The notes below the pieces were generated by a model. It was not told the DNA's origin, made no database searches, and saw only the letters and a program-made list of their open reading frames with translations. Shown here piece by piece: positions 1-6,987 of a DNA stretch of 7,076 nucleotides. Numbering within the stretch: the first letter of the stretch is position 1; each line of letters begins with the position of its first letter. Position numbers and translations under genes: made by a program. The stretch comes from Bacteroidota bacterium. GTDB taxonomy: Bacteria > Bacteroidota > Bacteroidia > Bacteroidales > VadinHA17. Location: contig SBFZ01000164.1 in the NCBI GenBank assembly GCA_006227095.1, positions 1-7,076 of the forward strand. Direction: 5' to 3'.

Positions 1-27
1 CTGTCCTATTTCTTCTCTTCTTTCCAT
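1..27 (-). CDS. Possible 5' end of a further minus-strand gene (runs off the window)
   Basis: On the minus strand an ATG at 27-25 opens a frame that stays open to the window edge and reads MERREEIGQ. It lies just beyond the terminator of the thioredoxin-fold gene, where the next co-oriented gene could begin. Nine codons are too few for identification, and no clear promoter is visible between the terminator and this ATG. It may equally be chance. Confidence 0.2.
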
Positions 28-36
28 ATGTATTAT

Positions 37-75
37 AAAAAATTACTGCCGCAAACTCTGGTTACGGCAGTAAAA
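37..75 (-). terminator. Rho-independent terminator of the thioredoxin-fold gene
   Basis: A perfect 9-bp inverted repeat (ttactgccg at 43-51, cggcagtaa at 65-73) encloses a 13-base loop. Read on the minus strand, the stem is followed at once by six T residues (complement of the A run at 37-42). The stem begins 7 bases after the stop codon at 83-81. The T tract is on one side only, so it should act on minus-strand transcripts. Confidence 0.9.
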
Positions 76-80
76 GTAAG

Positions 81-602
81 CTATTGAGCCTTTCCCTTGA
101 ATGTTTTGAGGAAATCCTCATAGCTCTGTTTCTGCCAGCTGGTTCCGGCAAAATAATGGAGCATTGGCTCAATCTGGGCAGGGGTCTTGTAGCCTGACAC
201 GGGAGTTATCAGTTCACTGTTTGCGGTAAGGAAAACCACGGTAGGATAACCCAGGTTGCCCTGAAGGAGGGCATATGCCAGCTGATGGGTTCTTCCCATT
301 GTGCCGTCATTGACAAATTTTCTTCCCTGGAATGTGACAGGTTCCTTTCCTTCGGCATCGAACTTTACGGCATAATATTTATTGTTCAGGATCTCTGCAA
401 TAACTGGATTCGAGAAAGTATCCTTGTCGAGTTTCTTGCACCATCCGCACCAGTCGGTGTATGCATCCACGAAGATTGGCCTGGGGCTTGTTTTGGCCAT
501 TGCCACCGCCTCTTCGATGGAATACCATTTAACGGCTTCGCCCTGCGCTGAAAGCATCAGGCCGGGAACGGCAAGCATGATGAATAAAATGACTCTTTTC
601 AT
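81..602 (-). CDS. Exported thioredoxin-fold protein (CGWC active site)
   Basis: This is a 173-residue protein of the thioredoxin superfamily, resembling the thioredoxin_7 / DUF255-like proteins common in Bacteroidota. Residues 1-20 form a signal peptide (MKR, hydrophobic stretch, LSAQ before GE), so it should act in the periplasm or at the cell surface. The redox motif is W51-C52-G53-W54-C55-K56, preceded by the beta strand PIFVDAYTD. The cis-proline expected in the fold is P120 in GYPTVVFL. Both active-site cysteines are present, so a disulfide reductase or isomerase role is likely; the client is unknown. The first ATG directly precedes the signal peptide, which fixes the start. It is a single-gene unit with a recognisable promoter and terminator, transcribed away from the MFS-pepD pair. 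Family call is firm; precise role is not. Confidence 0.93.
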   Translation of the reverse strand: MKRVILFIMLAVPGLMLSAQGEAVKWYSIEEAVAMAKTSPRPIFVDAYTDWCGWCKKLDKDTFSNPVIAEILNNKYYAVKFDAEGKEPVTFQGRKFVNDGTMGRTHQLAYALLQGNLGYPTVVFLTANSELITPVSGYKTPAQIEPMLHYFAGTSWQKQSYEDFLKTFKGKAQ

Positions 603-616
603 ATATAGTTACTATT

Positions 617-632
617 AACGGTTACAACGGTT
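617..632. repeat. Short direct repeat AACGGTT x2 in the 5' leader of the thioredoxin-fold gene
   Basis: AACGGTT occurs at 617-623 and again at 626-632, a 9-base period, in the region predicted to be the untranslated leader of the minus-strand gene. Two heptamers so close together could be an operator half-site pair, but chance is a realistic alternative in so short a match. Confidence 0.4.
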
Positions 633-646
633 TAACAATAATTGCA

Positions 647-676
647 CAAAAGTACTCAATTACAGCATTAACCAAA
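647..676 (-). promoter_or_regulatory. Bacteroidota-type promoter for the thioredoxin-fold gene
   Basis: On the minus strand the -7 element is TACTTTTG (654-647), a perfect match to TAnnTTTG. A TTTG -33 element lies at 676-673. The gap is 18 bases, one short of the usual 19-21. Transcription would begin near 640, giving a leader of about 38 bases before the ATG at 602-600. No equally good element was found for the divergent MFS gene in 603-782. Confidence 0.65.
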
Positions 677-782
677 ATAATGCCACAAAGTTCAGCGGGC
701 ATGTTTTCTGACGCGAATATTGGAATGTTTTTTTTATACATTTACGGACTATGATATTTTTTATTTAACACTTAATCTTAAA

Positions 783-2177
783 ATGGAAAAAATACGGAAG
801 ACTCTTGCTGATTCAAAGACTGCAAGATGGACTGCACTGGCAGTAGTGGCATTCACCATGTTATGCGGGTATTTTCTTACCGATGCGGCGGCGCCTTTAA
901 AGCCGATGCTTGAACAGCAGCTGTCATGGAGCAGCGAGGAATATGGTCTCTTTACCAGTGCATACGGCTGGTTCAACGTCTTTCTGATAATGCTTATCCT
1001 CGGGGGGATAATTCTTGACAAGATGGGCGTAAGGTTTACCGGGAAGATGGCAACAATACTGATGGTGGGAGGTACAGCACTCAAGTTCTGGGCTCTGTCG
1101 ACAGATGTTTTTGCCGGACAGACCTGGCATTTCCTCTTCTGGGATGCAAACCCGCAGGTATTCATTGCCGGACTTGGCTATGCGATATTCGGGGTAGGTG
1201 TTGAAACTGCCGGTATAACTGTTTCAAAGATCATTGTAAAGTGGTTCAAGGGAAAAGAACTTGCCCTTGCCATGGGGCTGGAGATGGCAACCGCGAGGAT
1301 GGGAACCGGACTGGCACTGGCTGGCTCGGCTCCGCTGGCCAAAGCCCTGGGACATGTTTCGATGCCGATCCTGGTAGCTCTTATCCTTCTCTGTATTGGC
1401 CTGATAGCCTTCTTCGTCTATTGCGGAATGGACAAGAAGCTGGATGCCTCGGTTGCAGAGTCAAAGGAAGGAATGCCGCAGGAAGAGGAGGAGAGCTTTA
1501 AACTTTCTGATATACTCTTTATAATTAAGAACAGGGGCTGGTGGTACATTGCCATATTGTGTGTTCTCTTCTATTCGGCAGTGTTCCCGTTCCTCAAATA
1601 TGCAGCTGACCTTATGGTGAACAAGTTTGGTATGGATCCTGCAACTGCCGGACTCATACCTTCTGTGATGCCTTTCGGTACCATAATTCTTACGCCGTTT
1701 TTCGGTAACCTCTATGACCGGAAGGGGAAGGGTGCAACGATAATGATTATAGGTGCCCTTCTTCTCATCTTCGTGCATGCAATGTTTTCAATCCCGGCAG
1801 TCAATAAACCCTGGATGGCATTATTTCTTATTGTCATTTTAGGAATAGGTTTCTCTCTTGTACCATCTGCAATGTGGCCCTCAGTGCCAAAGATCATACC
1901 GTATCAGAAGCTGGGTACTGCATATGCCCTGATCTTCTGGGTTCAGAACTGGGGCCTCATGGGAGTGCCGTACCTTATTGGCTGGGTTCTTGACAAGTAC
2001 TGCATAACAGGTACCCGCGTCATTGAAGGAGTTGAGGTTCCCAGTTATGATTACACATTGCCGATGATGATCTTCACGGCCTTCGGTGTCCTCGCAATCG
2101 GGTTCGGCTTCCTCCTGAAGGCTGAGAACAAGAGGAAAGGCTACGGACTTGAGATGCCTAACATTGTAAAAGAATAA
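783..2177 (+). CDS. MFSD1-type major facilitator transporter, probable dipeptide carrier
   Basis: This 464-residue inner-membrane MFS protein has about twelve hydrophobic segments (near residues 17-38, 60-78, 88-107, 126-148, 165-185, 192-213, 252-275, 290-308, 317-337, 344-362, 379-401 and 425-445) and a charged central loop (214-248). MFS motif A is seen as GGIILDKMGVR (74-84), with a second-half counterpart YDRKGKG (311-317). Several blocks match eukaryotic MFSD1 as I remember it: WFKGKEL (154-160), AR-G (171-174), AVFPF (266-270), KFG (281-283), WPSVP (365-369), LGTAY (377-381) and QN-GL (388-392). E141 and R172 keep the spacing of a Glu/Arg pair in human MFSD1. MFSD1 moves dipeptides, and the next gene is a dipeptidase, so dipeptide uptake is the likely job (inference). 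The ATG at 783 is preferred over an upstream in-frame TTG at 720, which would add 21 residues unlike the family's N-terminus. Confidence 0.88.
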   Translation: MEKIRKTLADSKTARWTALAVVAFTMLCGYFLTDAAAPLKPMLEQQLSWSSEEYGLFTSAYGWFNVFLIMLILGGIILDKMGVRFTGKMATILMVGGTALKFWALSTDVFAGQTWHFLFWDANPQVFIAGLGYAIFGVGVETAGITVSKIIVKWFKGKELALAMGLEMATARMGTGLALAGSAPLAKALGHVSMPILVALILLCIGLIAFFVYCGMDKKLDASVAESKEGMPQEEEESFKLSDILFIIKNRGWWYIAILCVLFYSAVFPFLKYAADLMVNKFGMDPATAGLIPSVMPFGTIILTPFFGNLYDRKGKGATIMIIGALLLIFVHAMFSIPAVNKPWMALFLIVILGIGFSLVPSAMWPSVPKIIPYQKLGTAYALIFWVQNWGLMGVPYLIGWVLDKYCITGTRVIEGVEVPSYDYTLPMMIFTAFGVLAIGFGFLLKAENKRKGYGLEMPNIVKE

Positions 2178-2195
2178 TCAACAACAATAACAGCT

Positions 2196-3653
2196 ATGAG
2201 TGAAATTAAGAATCTTGAACCGAAGCTTCTGTGGAAATATTTCCATGAAATAACACAGATACCGCGTCCGTCCAAGAAGGAGCACAGGATGACGGAGTAC
2301 ATGAAAAAGTTCGGCCAGGAGCATGGTCTGGAAACCATTGTCGATAAAACCGGCAACGTGATCATACGCAAACCTGCAACAAAGGGGCTGGAAAACCGCA
2401 CGGGGATAATCCTTCAGGCTCACCTTGACATGGTGCCCCAGAAGAATTCAGACAAGAAGTTTGATTTTGAGAAGGATGCGATTGAGACATATGTTGACCA
2501 GGGATGGGTGAAGGCAAAGGGAACAACCCTGGGCGCTGACAACGGCATGGGAGTGGCAGCAGCCATGGCAGTGCTGACAGACCCGAAGGTGGCCCACGGA
2601 CCCGTTGAGGCCCTCTTCACCGTTGACGAGGAGACAGGGATGACCGGTGCCAAGAACCTGAAAAAGGGGGTTCTGAAGGGCGAGATCCTTATTAATATGG
2701 ATTCGGAAGATGAGGGCGAACTCTATGTGGGCTGCGCTGGAGGGATCGATGTGGGCGCAACCAAAAACTACAGGCAGGAGAAGACCCCTGCAGGCGTGAC
2801 TGCCTACAAACTGAGCCTCAAGGGGCTCAAGGGAGGTCACTCGGGACTCGATATCCACCTTGGAAAGGGCAATGCCAACAAGCTTATGTTCAGGTTCTTT
2901 CAGCAGGCAGAGCACGATTTTGGAATGCGTATCGCCGACTACAGCGGAGGTGACCTTCGTAATGCCATACCACGTGAGTCCTTTGCAACAATAATTGTTC
3001 CCACCATAAAGAAGGCCCAGTTTGAGAAGTTCATGAAGGGATACGAGAAGATGTACAGGGCCGAATTCAAAGAGGTTGATCCTGACATCAAGTTCATCTT
3101 CAAGGTTTCAGAGGCGCCTGCAAAGGTGATGAATGAAGCTGACCAGTATCGCCTGATAAGGGCTGTATATGTATGCCCCAACGGTGTTCAGAGAATGAGT
3201 GCCAGTATGCCGGGTGTGGTTGAGACTTCAAACAATCTTTCCATAGTAAGGATAGGTAACGGCAAATTTGAATCATTCTGTCTCTGCAGGAGTTCCGTTG
3301 AGACTGCCAAGGAAGCCACTGCCTGGAAGATAGCCGCAGGATTCCAGCTGGCAGGATGTGATATTGAGCTTTCAGGCAGTTACCCGGGCTGGAAGCCGAA
3401 TATGGACAGCGCCATCCTGGTTACAATGAAGGATACCTATAACAAGCTTTACGGCAAGGTGCCGGAGATCAAGGCCATTCATGCAGGTCTGGAGTGTGGT
3501 ATCATAATGGGAGTCTACCCGAAACTTGATTCCATCAGCTTCGGTCCGACGATCCGGTACCCGCACAGCCCGGACGAGAAGGTCGAGATTGCCTCTGTCG
3601 GAAAATTCTGGGATTTCCTTGTTGCCACCCTTAAGAACGCACCGAAAGCGTAA
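2196..3653 (+). CDS. pepD: Cytosolic aminoacyl-histidine dipeptidase PepD (M20C)
   Basis: PepD is a zinc metallopeptidase that hydrolyses Xaa-His and a broad range of other dipeptides in the cytoplasm. At 485 residues it equals the length of E. coli PepD as I recall it. The M20 motifs appear in order: AHLDMVPQ with metal ligand H76 and catalytic D78; GADNGMG with bridging D115; DEETGMTGA with general base E145 and ligand E146; NMDSED with D169; and YPHSPDE with H457. Each lies four residues before the E. coli counterpart as I remember it. The lid domain begins near GLKGGHSG (209-217). There is no signal peptide. It starts 18 bases after the MFS stop without a Shine-Dalgarno sequence, so the two genes are probably co-transcribed. 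The catalytic set looks complete. It is followed by a terminator located inside the opposing gene. Confidence 0.96.
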   Translation: MSEIKNLEPKLLWKYFHEITQIPRPSKKEHRMTEYMKKFGQEHGLETIVDKTGNVIIRKPATKGLENRTGIILQAHLDMVPQKNSDKKFDFEKDAIETYVDQGWVKAKGTTLGADNGMGVAAAMAVLTDPKVAHGPVEALFTVDEETGMTGAKNLKKGVLKGEILINMDSEDEGELYVGCAGGIDVGATKNYRQEKTPAGVTAYKLSLKGLKGGHSGLDIHLGKGNANKLMFRFFQQAEHDFGMRIADYSGGDLRNAIPRESFATIIVPTIKKAQFEKFMKGYEKMYRAEFKEVDPDIKFIFKVSEAPAKVMNEADQYRLIRAVYVCPNGVQRMSASMPGVVETSNNLSIVRIGNGKFESFCLCRSSVETAKEATAWKIAAGFQLAGCDIELSGSYPGWKPNMDSAILVTMKDTYNKLYGKVPEIKAIHAGLECGIIMGVYPKLDSISFGPTIRYPHSPDEKVEIASVGKFWDFLVATLKNAPKA

Positions 3654-3669
3654 CAGGACTGGCTTAAGC

Positions 3670-6342
3670 CTAGAAGTAAAATACTACAGGTTCACGTTGA
3701 GGGGATGTCCATGCATGGATCCCCTCAATTTTTTGCCATATGCCGCGATCAGGGTCACCTGCCTCAACAGTATAGGTTCCGTATGTGAATACTCCGGGCT
3801 GGTATTTGTTACCCTTTATGCGCAGGGTGTAAACCATCTCACCGGTAACTTCACTGATCACCCGTATCACCGGGTCAGTGATACCCTGTGTCTCCACTTC
3901 GGGCAGCCACCCGGTTATCCTTCTTCCGTAGTTGTCAGTCTGCTTAATGGTCAAAGGCCATCCCGGGAACGGTTTATCCCTGGCCGGGTCAGCATAGCCT
4001 GGCCAGTTGGCCAGTTCAATCTCACGTGTGTCCCTGCTGAATGTGATGGCACTGTATCCGGTTACCAGTTCATTCTGACGTGCAGGAAATACATTGCTTT
4101 TGTGAGGATTGGCCACAGCCAGTACAGTCATCCTGTTTCCGAATCCGTCCGTGAATTCCCCGGTATATTCAGGGGTGGAGTCGGCCCTGTTTCTTCCCGG
4201 CTCAGGCGGGAACCATCTTCTCGGAAAGATATTTCCCGAAGCAGGGGATACAATTGCATATCCTGCATCGTTCCACTGATCTGTGCCGTACCTGATGGTT
4301 GACGGCAGGTGCTGGTCGCCGCAGATATGCAGTGCAAATGCCTTTCGTATTGTTTTGATTGCGCGGTTACGGCCACTCTGCGGCCACCCGTCCGAGTCGA
4401 AGTCAGCTACTATCCGGTCGCCCCTGACGTACAACCCGGAGTCGGGGATTTCCAGGAACGGAACAACGGCATCACTAGTTGCCGAATCTGGAAGGGTGGC
4501 AAGGCATGACCACAGGGTCTGGGAAAGCACTGCCTTCATCCATGTTCCGCCGCTCCAGTCAGCCACCCATTCATTCAGGAATGCTTCCTGCCGTTCCCCG
4601 AGAAGTGCTGCTTCGTCAGTGTCTGATTGTCTCTCCGGCCTGAAGCGCGGATTCTGTGCCCAGCCATTGACTATCATGGCATCAGGCAGCAGTTCTGCAG
4701 GGGCTGACTTGAACTTCCGGTCTTCCACAACAGCCAGGCTCACGCCTCCTACATTGCATTCGGTGAAGTATACGGAAATGCCCTGATCGGCAGGATTGGG
4801 GTCAGCCGGGTCAGGCAGATGGCTGGTCTGTGTTTTCTGAACCATATTTACAAAACGGGGTGACATCTTGTATCCTCCTGCATCCTGTGCAGCGGCACCC
4901 TGCAGGCCGGGCGGTGTGGCCCTGCCGCCACTGCCCCAGATGTTGCCATGGTACACGTCATGATCATCAGGGATTGTCACGGAAGGTATGTTGGTGGTAA
5001 GGTCGCGGTAGGTAAAGCACCACAGGTACCATTTATAAAGATAATCCTCAACGGCTCCCTGGCCGAACACTGCCGCAGTGGGAGAGGCTCCCTCATATAC
5101 CTGGTCCCCGGCGAAAAAGAGTATATCCGGTTTGTGGTTTCTGAGATTGGCAGTCATGCGCACATGGGGATAGAGGACAGCCCATTCAAACGGAAAATAA
5201 CCTGCGTCAATGCCTGCCCACCGCCTCGGATCAGGTTTGATAACCTGTTCGATGCATGAGAGTGAGAGCAGTTTTATCTCATTTTTGTCAACCGGGTCAT
5301 GTTTTACAATGCCGGCAAGGGTGTTGATGCCTTTGTTGCCAAATTTATAATGGGCTACAAGCCTGTAGGGCCTGTCCGTACTGCCACTGATGCTCTCCAG
5401 CCTGAACGAGGCAGTGTAGGAGGGAGTGTCAACCGGGGCAATGGCTGCCCTCTGCCATCTCCCTTCGTCTGTGAACTGCAGCTCCACGGAGTCACACAGT
5501 CCGGGTGTCACTGGCATAAGCTGGGCAGTCATCTTAAGTGTTCCCCTGCTAAGGGTATATTGTGCAGTAACAATTGGTCCGGTGCTTCTCTCCCTGTAGC
5601 TCTGCAGGCGTGACCCACGCACCCGCCAGTGGGCAAAGGAGATAATGCCTGCCTGTTCAGCCTGTTTCTCATTATGCGCAACCAGGGCCAGGTTTCCTGT
5701 CAGCCTGTCAGAAACGATCATCAGATCACGAATCTCGGATATGACTCTCCTGGTACCCGGGTCAACAGCCATAATATTGAGGCGGGCCATTCCTCCTGCA
5801 TCCTTTTCAGCAGTAATCCTTAGAATAGCCTCACTCCATCCATTCCATCCCGTCTCTGCGTAGGCCGGAAAATCCCTTTCCTTTTCCAGGTCACGCAGAA
5901 ACACCTTGCCGTCACCGTCAATCCCGGCAAAAAGGCCTGCTCCTTCACCCCACGAATGAAAGACGAGGCTTGCAGAGCGGTAGTCAAGACTGCCTCCGGC
6001 TCCAAGGAGAATACCAGCTGCCGAGGAGGAACCTGCAGGCTTGCCGGATTCTCTCACGATGTTTACCAGTGTCATCAGGCTTCCCTCTTCCGGGCCTGTC
6101 CTCCGGGTCATCAGATGAACCGTCCGCAGGGGGAGTTCTCCCGTACATTGAAGTCTGCCATCGCTGACTTCCCAGTCAGCCAGCCTGTTGGCCCACAGAT
6201 CAGGCCCGGCCCAGCGGCTGTCAGGGTATTTCTCCCATGCTGATGAATAGCCATTGCCGGAAAACCGTGTACAGGAAATGCTGATAATAATCGCAGCCGC
6301 TGCAGCGAGCGGCTTAAGGAAACAACTGACCTTCAGAGTCAT
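3670..6342 (-). CDS. Large PhoD-like metallophosphatase, probable lipoprotein
   Basis: This 890-residue exported protein has a PhoD/calcineurin-type metallophosphatase core. The N-terminus (MTLK, Ala/Ile-rich stretch, SISC-24) looks like a lipoprotein signal with a loose lipobox. Residues about 35-245 resemble a concanavalin-like beta sandwich, ending in the strand FAHWRVRG. Residues about 255-345 look like an Ig/FnIII-type domain of the sort that precedes PhoD catalytic domains. The core (about 355-700) has LSLSC-363 (compare the Cys of PhoD), FAGDQVYE with D413, IPDDHDVYHGN (457-467), VVEDRKFK (538-545) and ICGDQH (673-678). The rest (700-890) is probably beta-rich. The substrate, a phosphomonoester or phosphodiester, cannot be told. 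It starts 7 bases after the biotin carrier stop, so the two are probably one transcript. Its last codons overlap the pepD terminator. Domain borders are estimates by eye. Confidence 0.88.
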   Translation of the reverse strand: MTLKVSCFLKPLAAAAAIIISISCTRFSGNGYSSAWEKYPDSRWAGPDLWANRLADWEVSDGRLQCTGELPLRTVHLMTRRTGPEEGSLMTLVNIVRESGKPAGSSSAAGILLGAGGSLDYRSASLVFHSWGEGAGLFAGIDGDGKVFLRDLEKERDFPAYAETGWNGWSEAILRITAEKDAGGMARLNIMAVDPGTRRVISEIRDLMIVSDRLTGNLALVAHNEKQAEQAGIISFAHWRVRGSRLQSYRERSTGPIVTAQYTLSRGTLKMTAQLMPVTPGLCDSVELQFTDEGRWQRAAIAPVDTPSYTASFRLESISGSTDRPYRLVAHYKFGNKGINTLAGIVKHDPVDKNEIKLLSLSCIEQVIKPDPRRWAGIDAGYFPFEWAVLYPHVRMTANLRNHKPDILFFAGDQVYEGASPTAAVFGQGAVEDYLYKWYLWCFTYRDLTTNIPSVTIPDDHDVYHGNIWGSGGRATPPGLQGAAAQDAGGYKMSPRFVNMVQKTQTSHLPDPADPNPADQGISVYFTECNVGGVSLAVVEDRKFKSAPAELLPDAMIVNGWAQNPRFRPERQSDTDEAALLGERQEAFLNEWVADWSGGTWMKAVLSQTLWSCLATLPDSATSDAVVPFLEIPDSGLYVRGDRIVADFDSDGWPQSGRNRAIKTIRKAFALHICGDQHLPSTIRYGTDQWNDAGYAIVSPASGNIFPRRWFPPEPGRNRADSTPEYTGEFTDGFGNRMTVLAVANPHKSNVFPARQNELVTGYSAITFSRDTREIELANWPGYADPARDKPFPGWPLTIKQTDNYGRRITGWLPEVETQGITDPVIRVISEVTGEMVYTLRIKGNKYQPGVFTYGTYTVEAGDPDRGIWQKIEGIHAWTSPQREPVVFYF
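3697..3734 (+). terminator. Rho-independent terminator of MFS-pepD, inside the convergent CDS
   Basis: A perfect 10-bp inverted repeat (ttgaggggat at 3697-3706, atcccctcaa at 3719-3728) with a 12-base loop is followed by six T (3729-3734). It begins 43 bases after the pepD stop codon. The loop region contains a self-complementary 12-mer (tccatgcatgga, 3708-3719). There is no T tract on the minus strand, so it acts in the plus direction. All of it lies in codons for the C-terminal region (QKIEGIHAWTSPQ) of the opposing PhoD-like gene. Confidence 0.88.
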
Positions 6343-6349
6343 GATATCT

Positions 6350-6880
6350 CTATTTGACGGTTATCTCCGCTAAGATATCATCTTTCATTACATTCTGTCC
6401 GGCTTTTACCCCGATTCTGGTTACAGTACCGCTAACAACTGACTGGATTTCATTCTGCATCTTCATTGCCTCAAGTATGACGAGGGCTTCTCCTCGCACC
6501 ACATCTGCGCCCTCGCGGGTGAGGACATCGATTATTTTTCCCGGCATTGGTGCCCTGACTATGAGAGCCGAGCTCTTTTTCCTGTCTGTGCCGAGAACTT
6601 TCTTGCGCTGCATGGAAACAGGGGTCTCCACGGTAAAGGTATGGCTGATGTCATTGAACAGTATCTCGTACCTGTTCTGTTTGGTGCGTACAATCTCAAC
6701 AGGATAGCGCCTGTTCTTCCAGAGTACGTGAACGCCGTACTTCTCATCTTCCCGGAGTTCAACGCTGTATTCCCTTCCGTTGACCTTCACAATGTTCTTC
6801 AGGGGAAGGTTAAAGGCGAACTTGTGCCCCTCATTGGAAAGGGCGTACAGTTTCTTTATGGCGGGCTTCTGTGGTGTCAT
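6350..6880 (-). CDS. Biotin carboxyl carrier protein (biotin/lipoyl attachment domain)
   Basis: This 176-residue cytoplasmic protein carries a C-terminal biotinyl domain (about 105-176). The classic site EAMKM is at 137-141, with K140 the residue modified by biotin ligase. APMPGKI (110-116) and the mirrored GTVTRIGVKAG half (151-161) complete the hammerhead fold. Residues about 25-90 form a separate small domain with strands such as VNGREYSVEL, joined by a basic linker (RKKVLGTDRKK). That layout fits the free-standing carrier subunits of acyl-CoA carboxylases or carboxytransferases (propionyl/methylmalonyl-CoA type) in Bacteroidota. No carboxylase or carboxyltransferase gene is visible in the window. 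The ATG at 6880 is the first in frame with the conserved region. The PhoD-like gene follows 7 bases later. Biotin attachment is strongly supported; the partner enzyme is unknown. Confidence 0.92.
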   Translation of the reverse strand: MTPQKPAIKKLYALSNEGHKFAFNLPLKNIVKVNGREYSVELREDEKYGVHVLWKNRRYPVEIVRTKQNRYEILFNDISHTFTVETPVSMQRKKVLGTDRKKSSALIVRAPMPGKIIDVLTREGADVVRGEALVILEAMKMQNEIQSVVSGTVTRIGVKAGQNVMKDDILAEITVK

Positions 6881-6905
6881 CTGTCTCTATTATAGCTGTA
6901 TCAGT

Positions 6906-6913
6906 CAAATTTA
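6906..6913 (-). promoter_or_regulatory. Candidate -7 element for the biotin carrier / PhoD-like operon
   Basis: The minus strand reads TAAATTTG here, a full match to TAnnTTTG, in a locally AT-rich patch 26 bases upstream of the biotin carrier ATG. No TTTG-like -33 element is found at the right distance (around 6933-6937), so this is a half-supported promoter only. Confidence 0.3.
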
Positions 6914-6987
6914 TTTTCAGCCTGATGCTTACTGTCTGCTGGCTTTACAAGTCTGAATTGATGCAGGCTGGTTATCATATGGTAATG

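Noticed and set aside
724..765. Plus-strand promoter for the MFS-pepD unit (TACATTTA at 737-744 or TATTTTTT at 755-762)
   Set aside because: Both lack the final G of the -7 consensus, and neither has a good TTTG at the proper spacing. In such an AT-rich stretch these matches are expected by chance.
720..782. TTG-initiated N-terminal extension of the MFS gene by 21 residues
   Set aside because: The added residues (MECFFYTFTDYD...) come from AT-rich leader DNA and do not resemble an MFS N-terminus. The ATG at 783 gives a normal short charged cytoplasmic start.
3661..3670. Palindrome ggcttaagcc between the convergent stop codons as a terminator of the PhoD-like gene
   Set aside because: It is a 10-base palindrome with no loop and no T tract on the minus strand. 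It is more likely incidental.
3526..4302. 258-codon plus-strand open frame across the end of pepD and opposite the PhoD-like gene
   Set aside because: It overlaps two well-supported genes on other frames, is rich in Arg, Ser and Pro, and shows no recognisable motif. It is a shadow frame.
6969..6986. Imperfect palindrome ggttatcatatggtaatg as a terminator of a possible upstream gene
   Set aside because: The stem is AT-rich with mismatches and no T tract follows on the minus strand.
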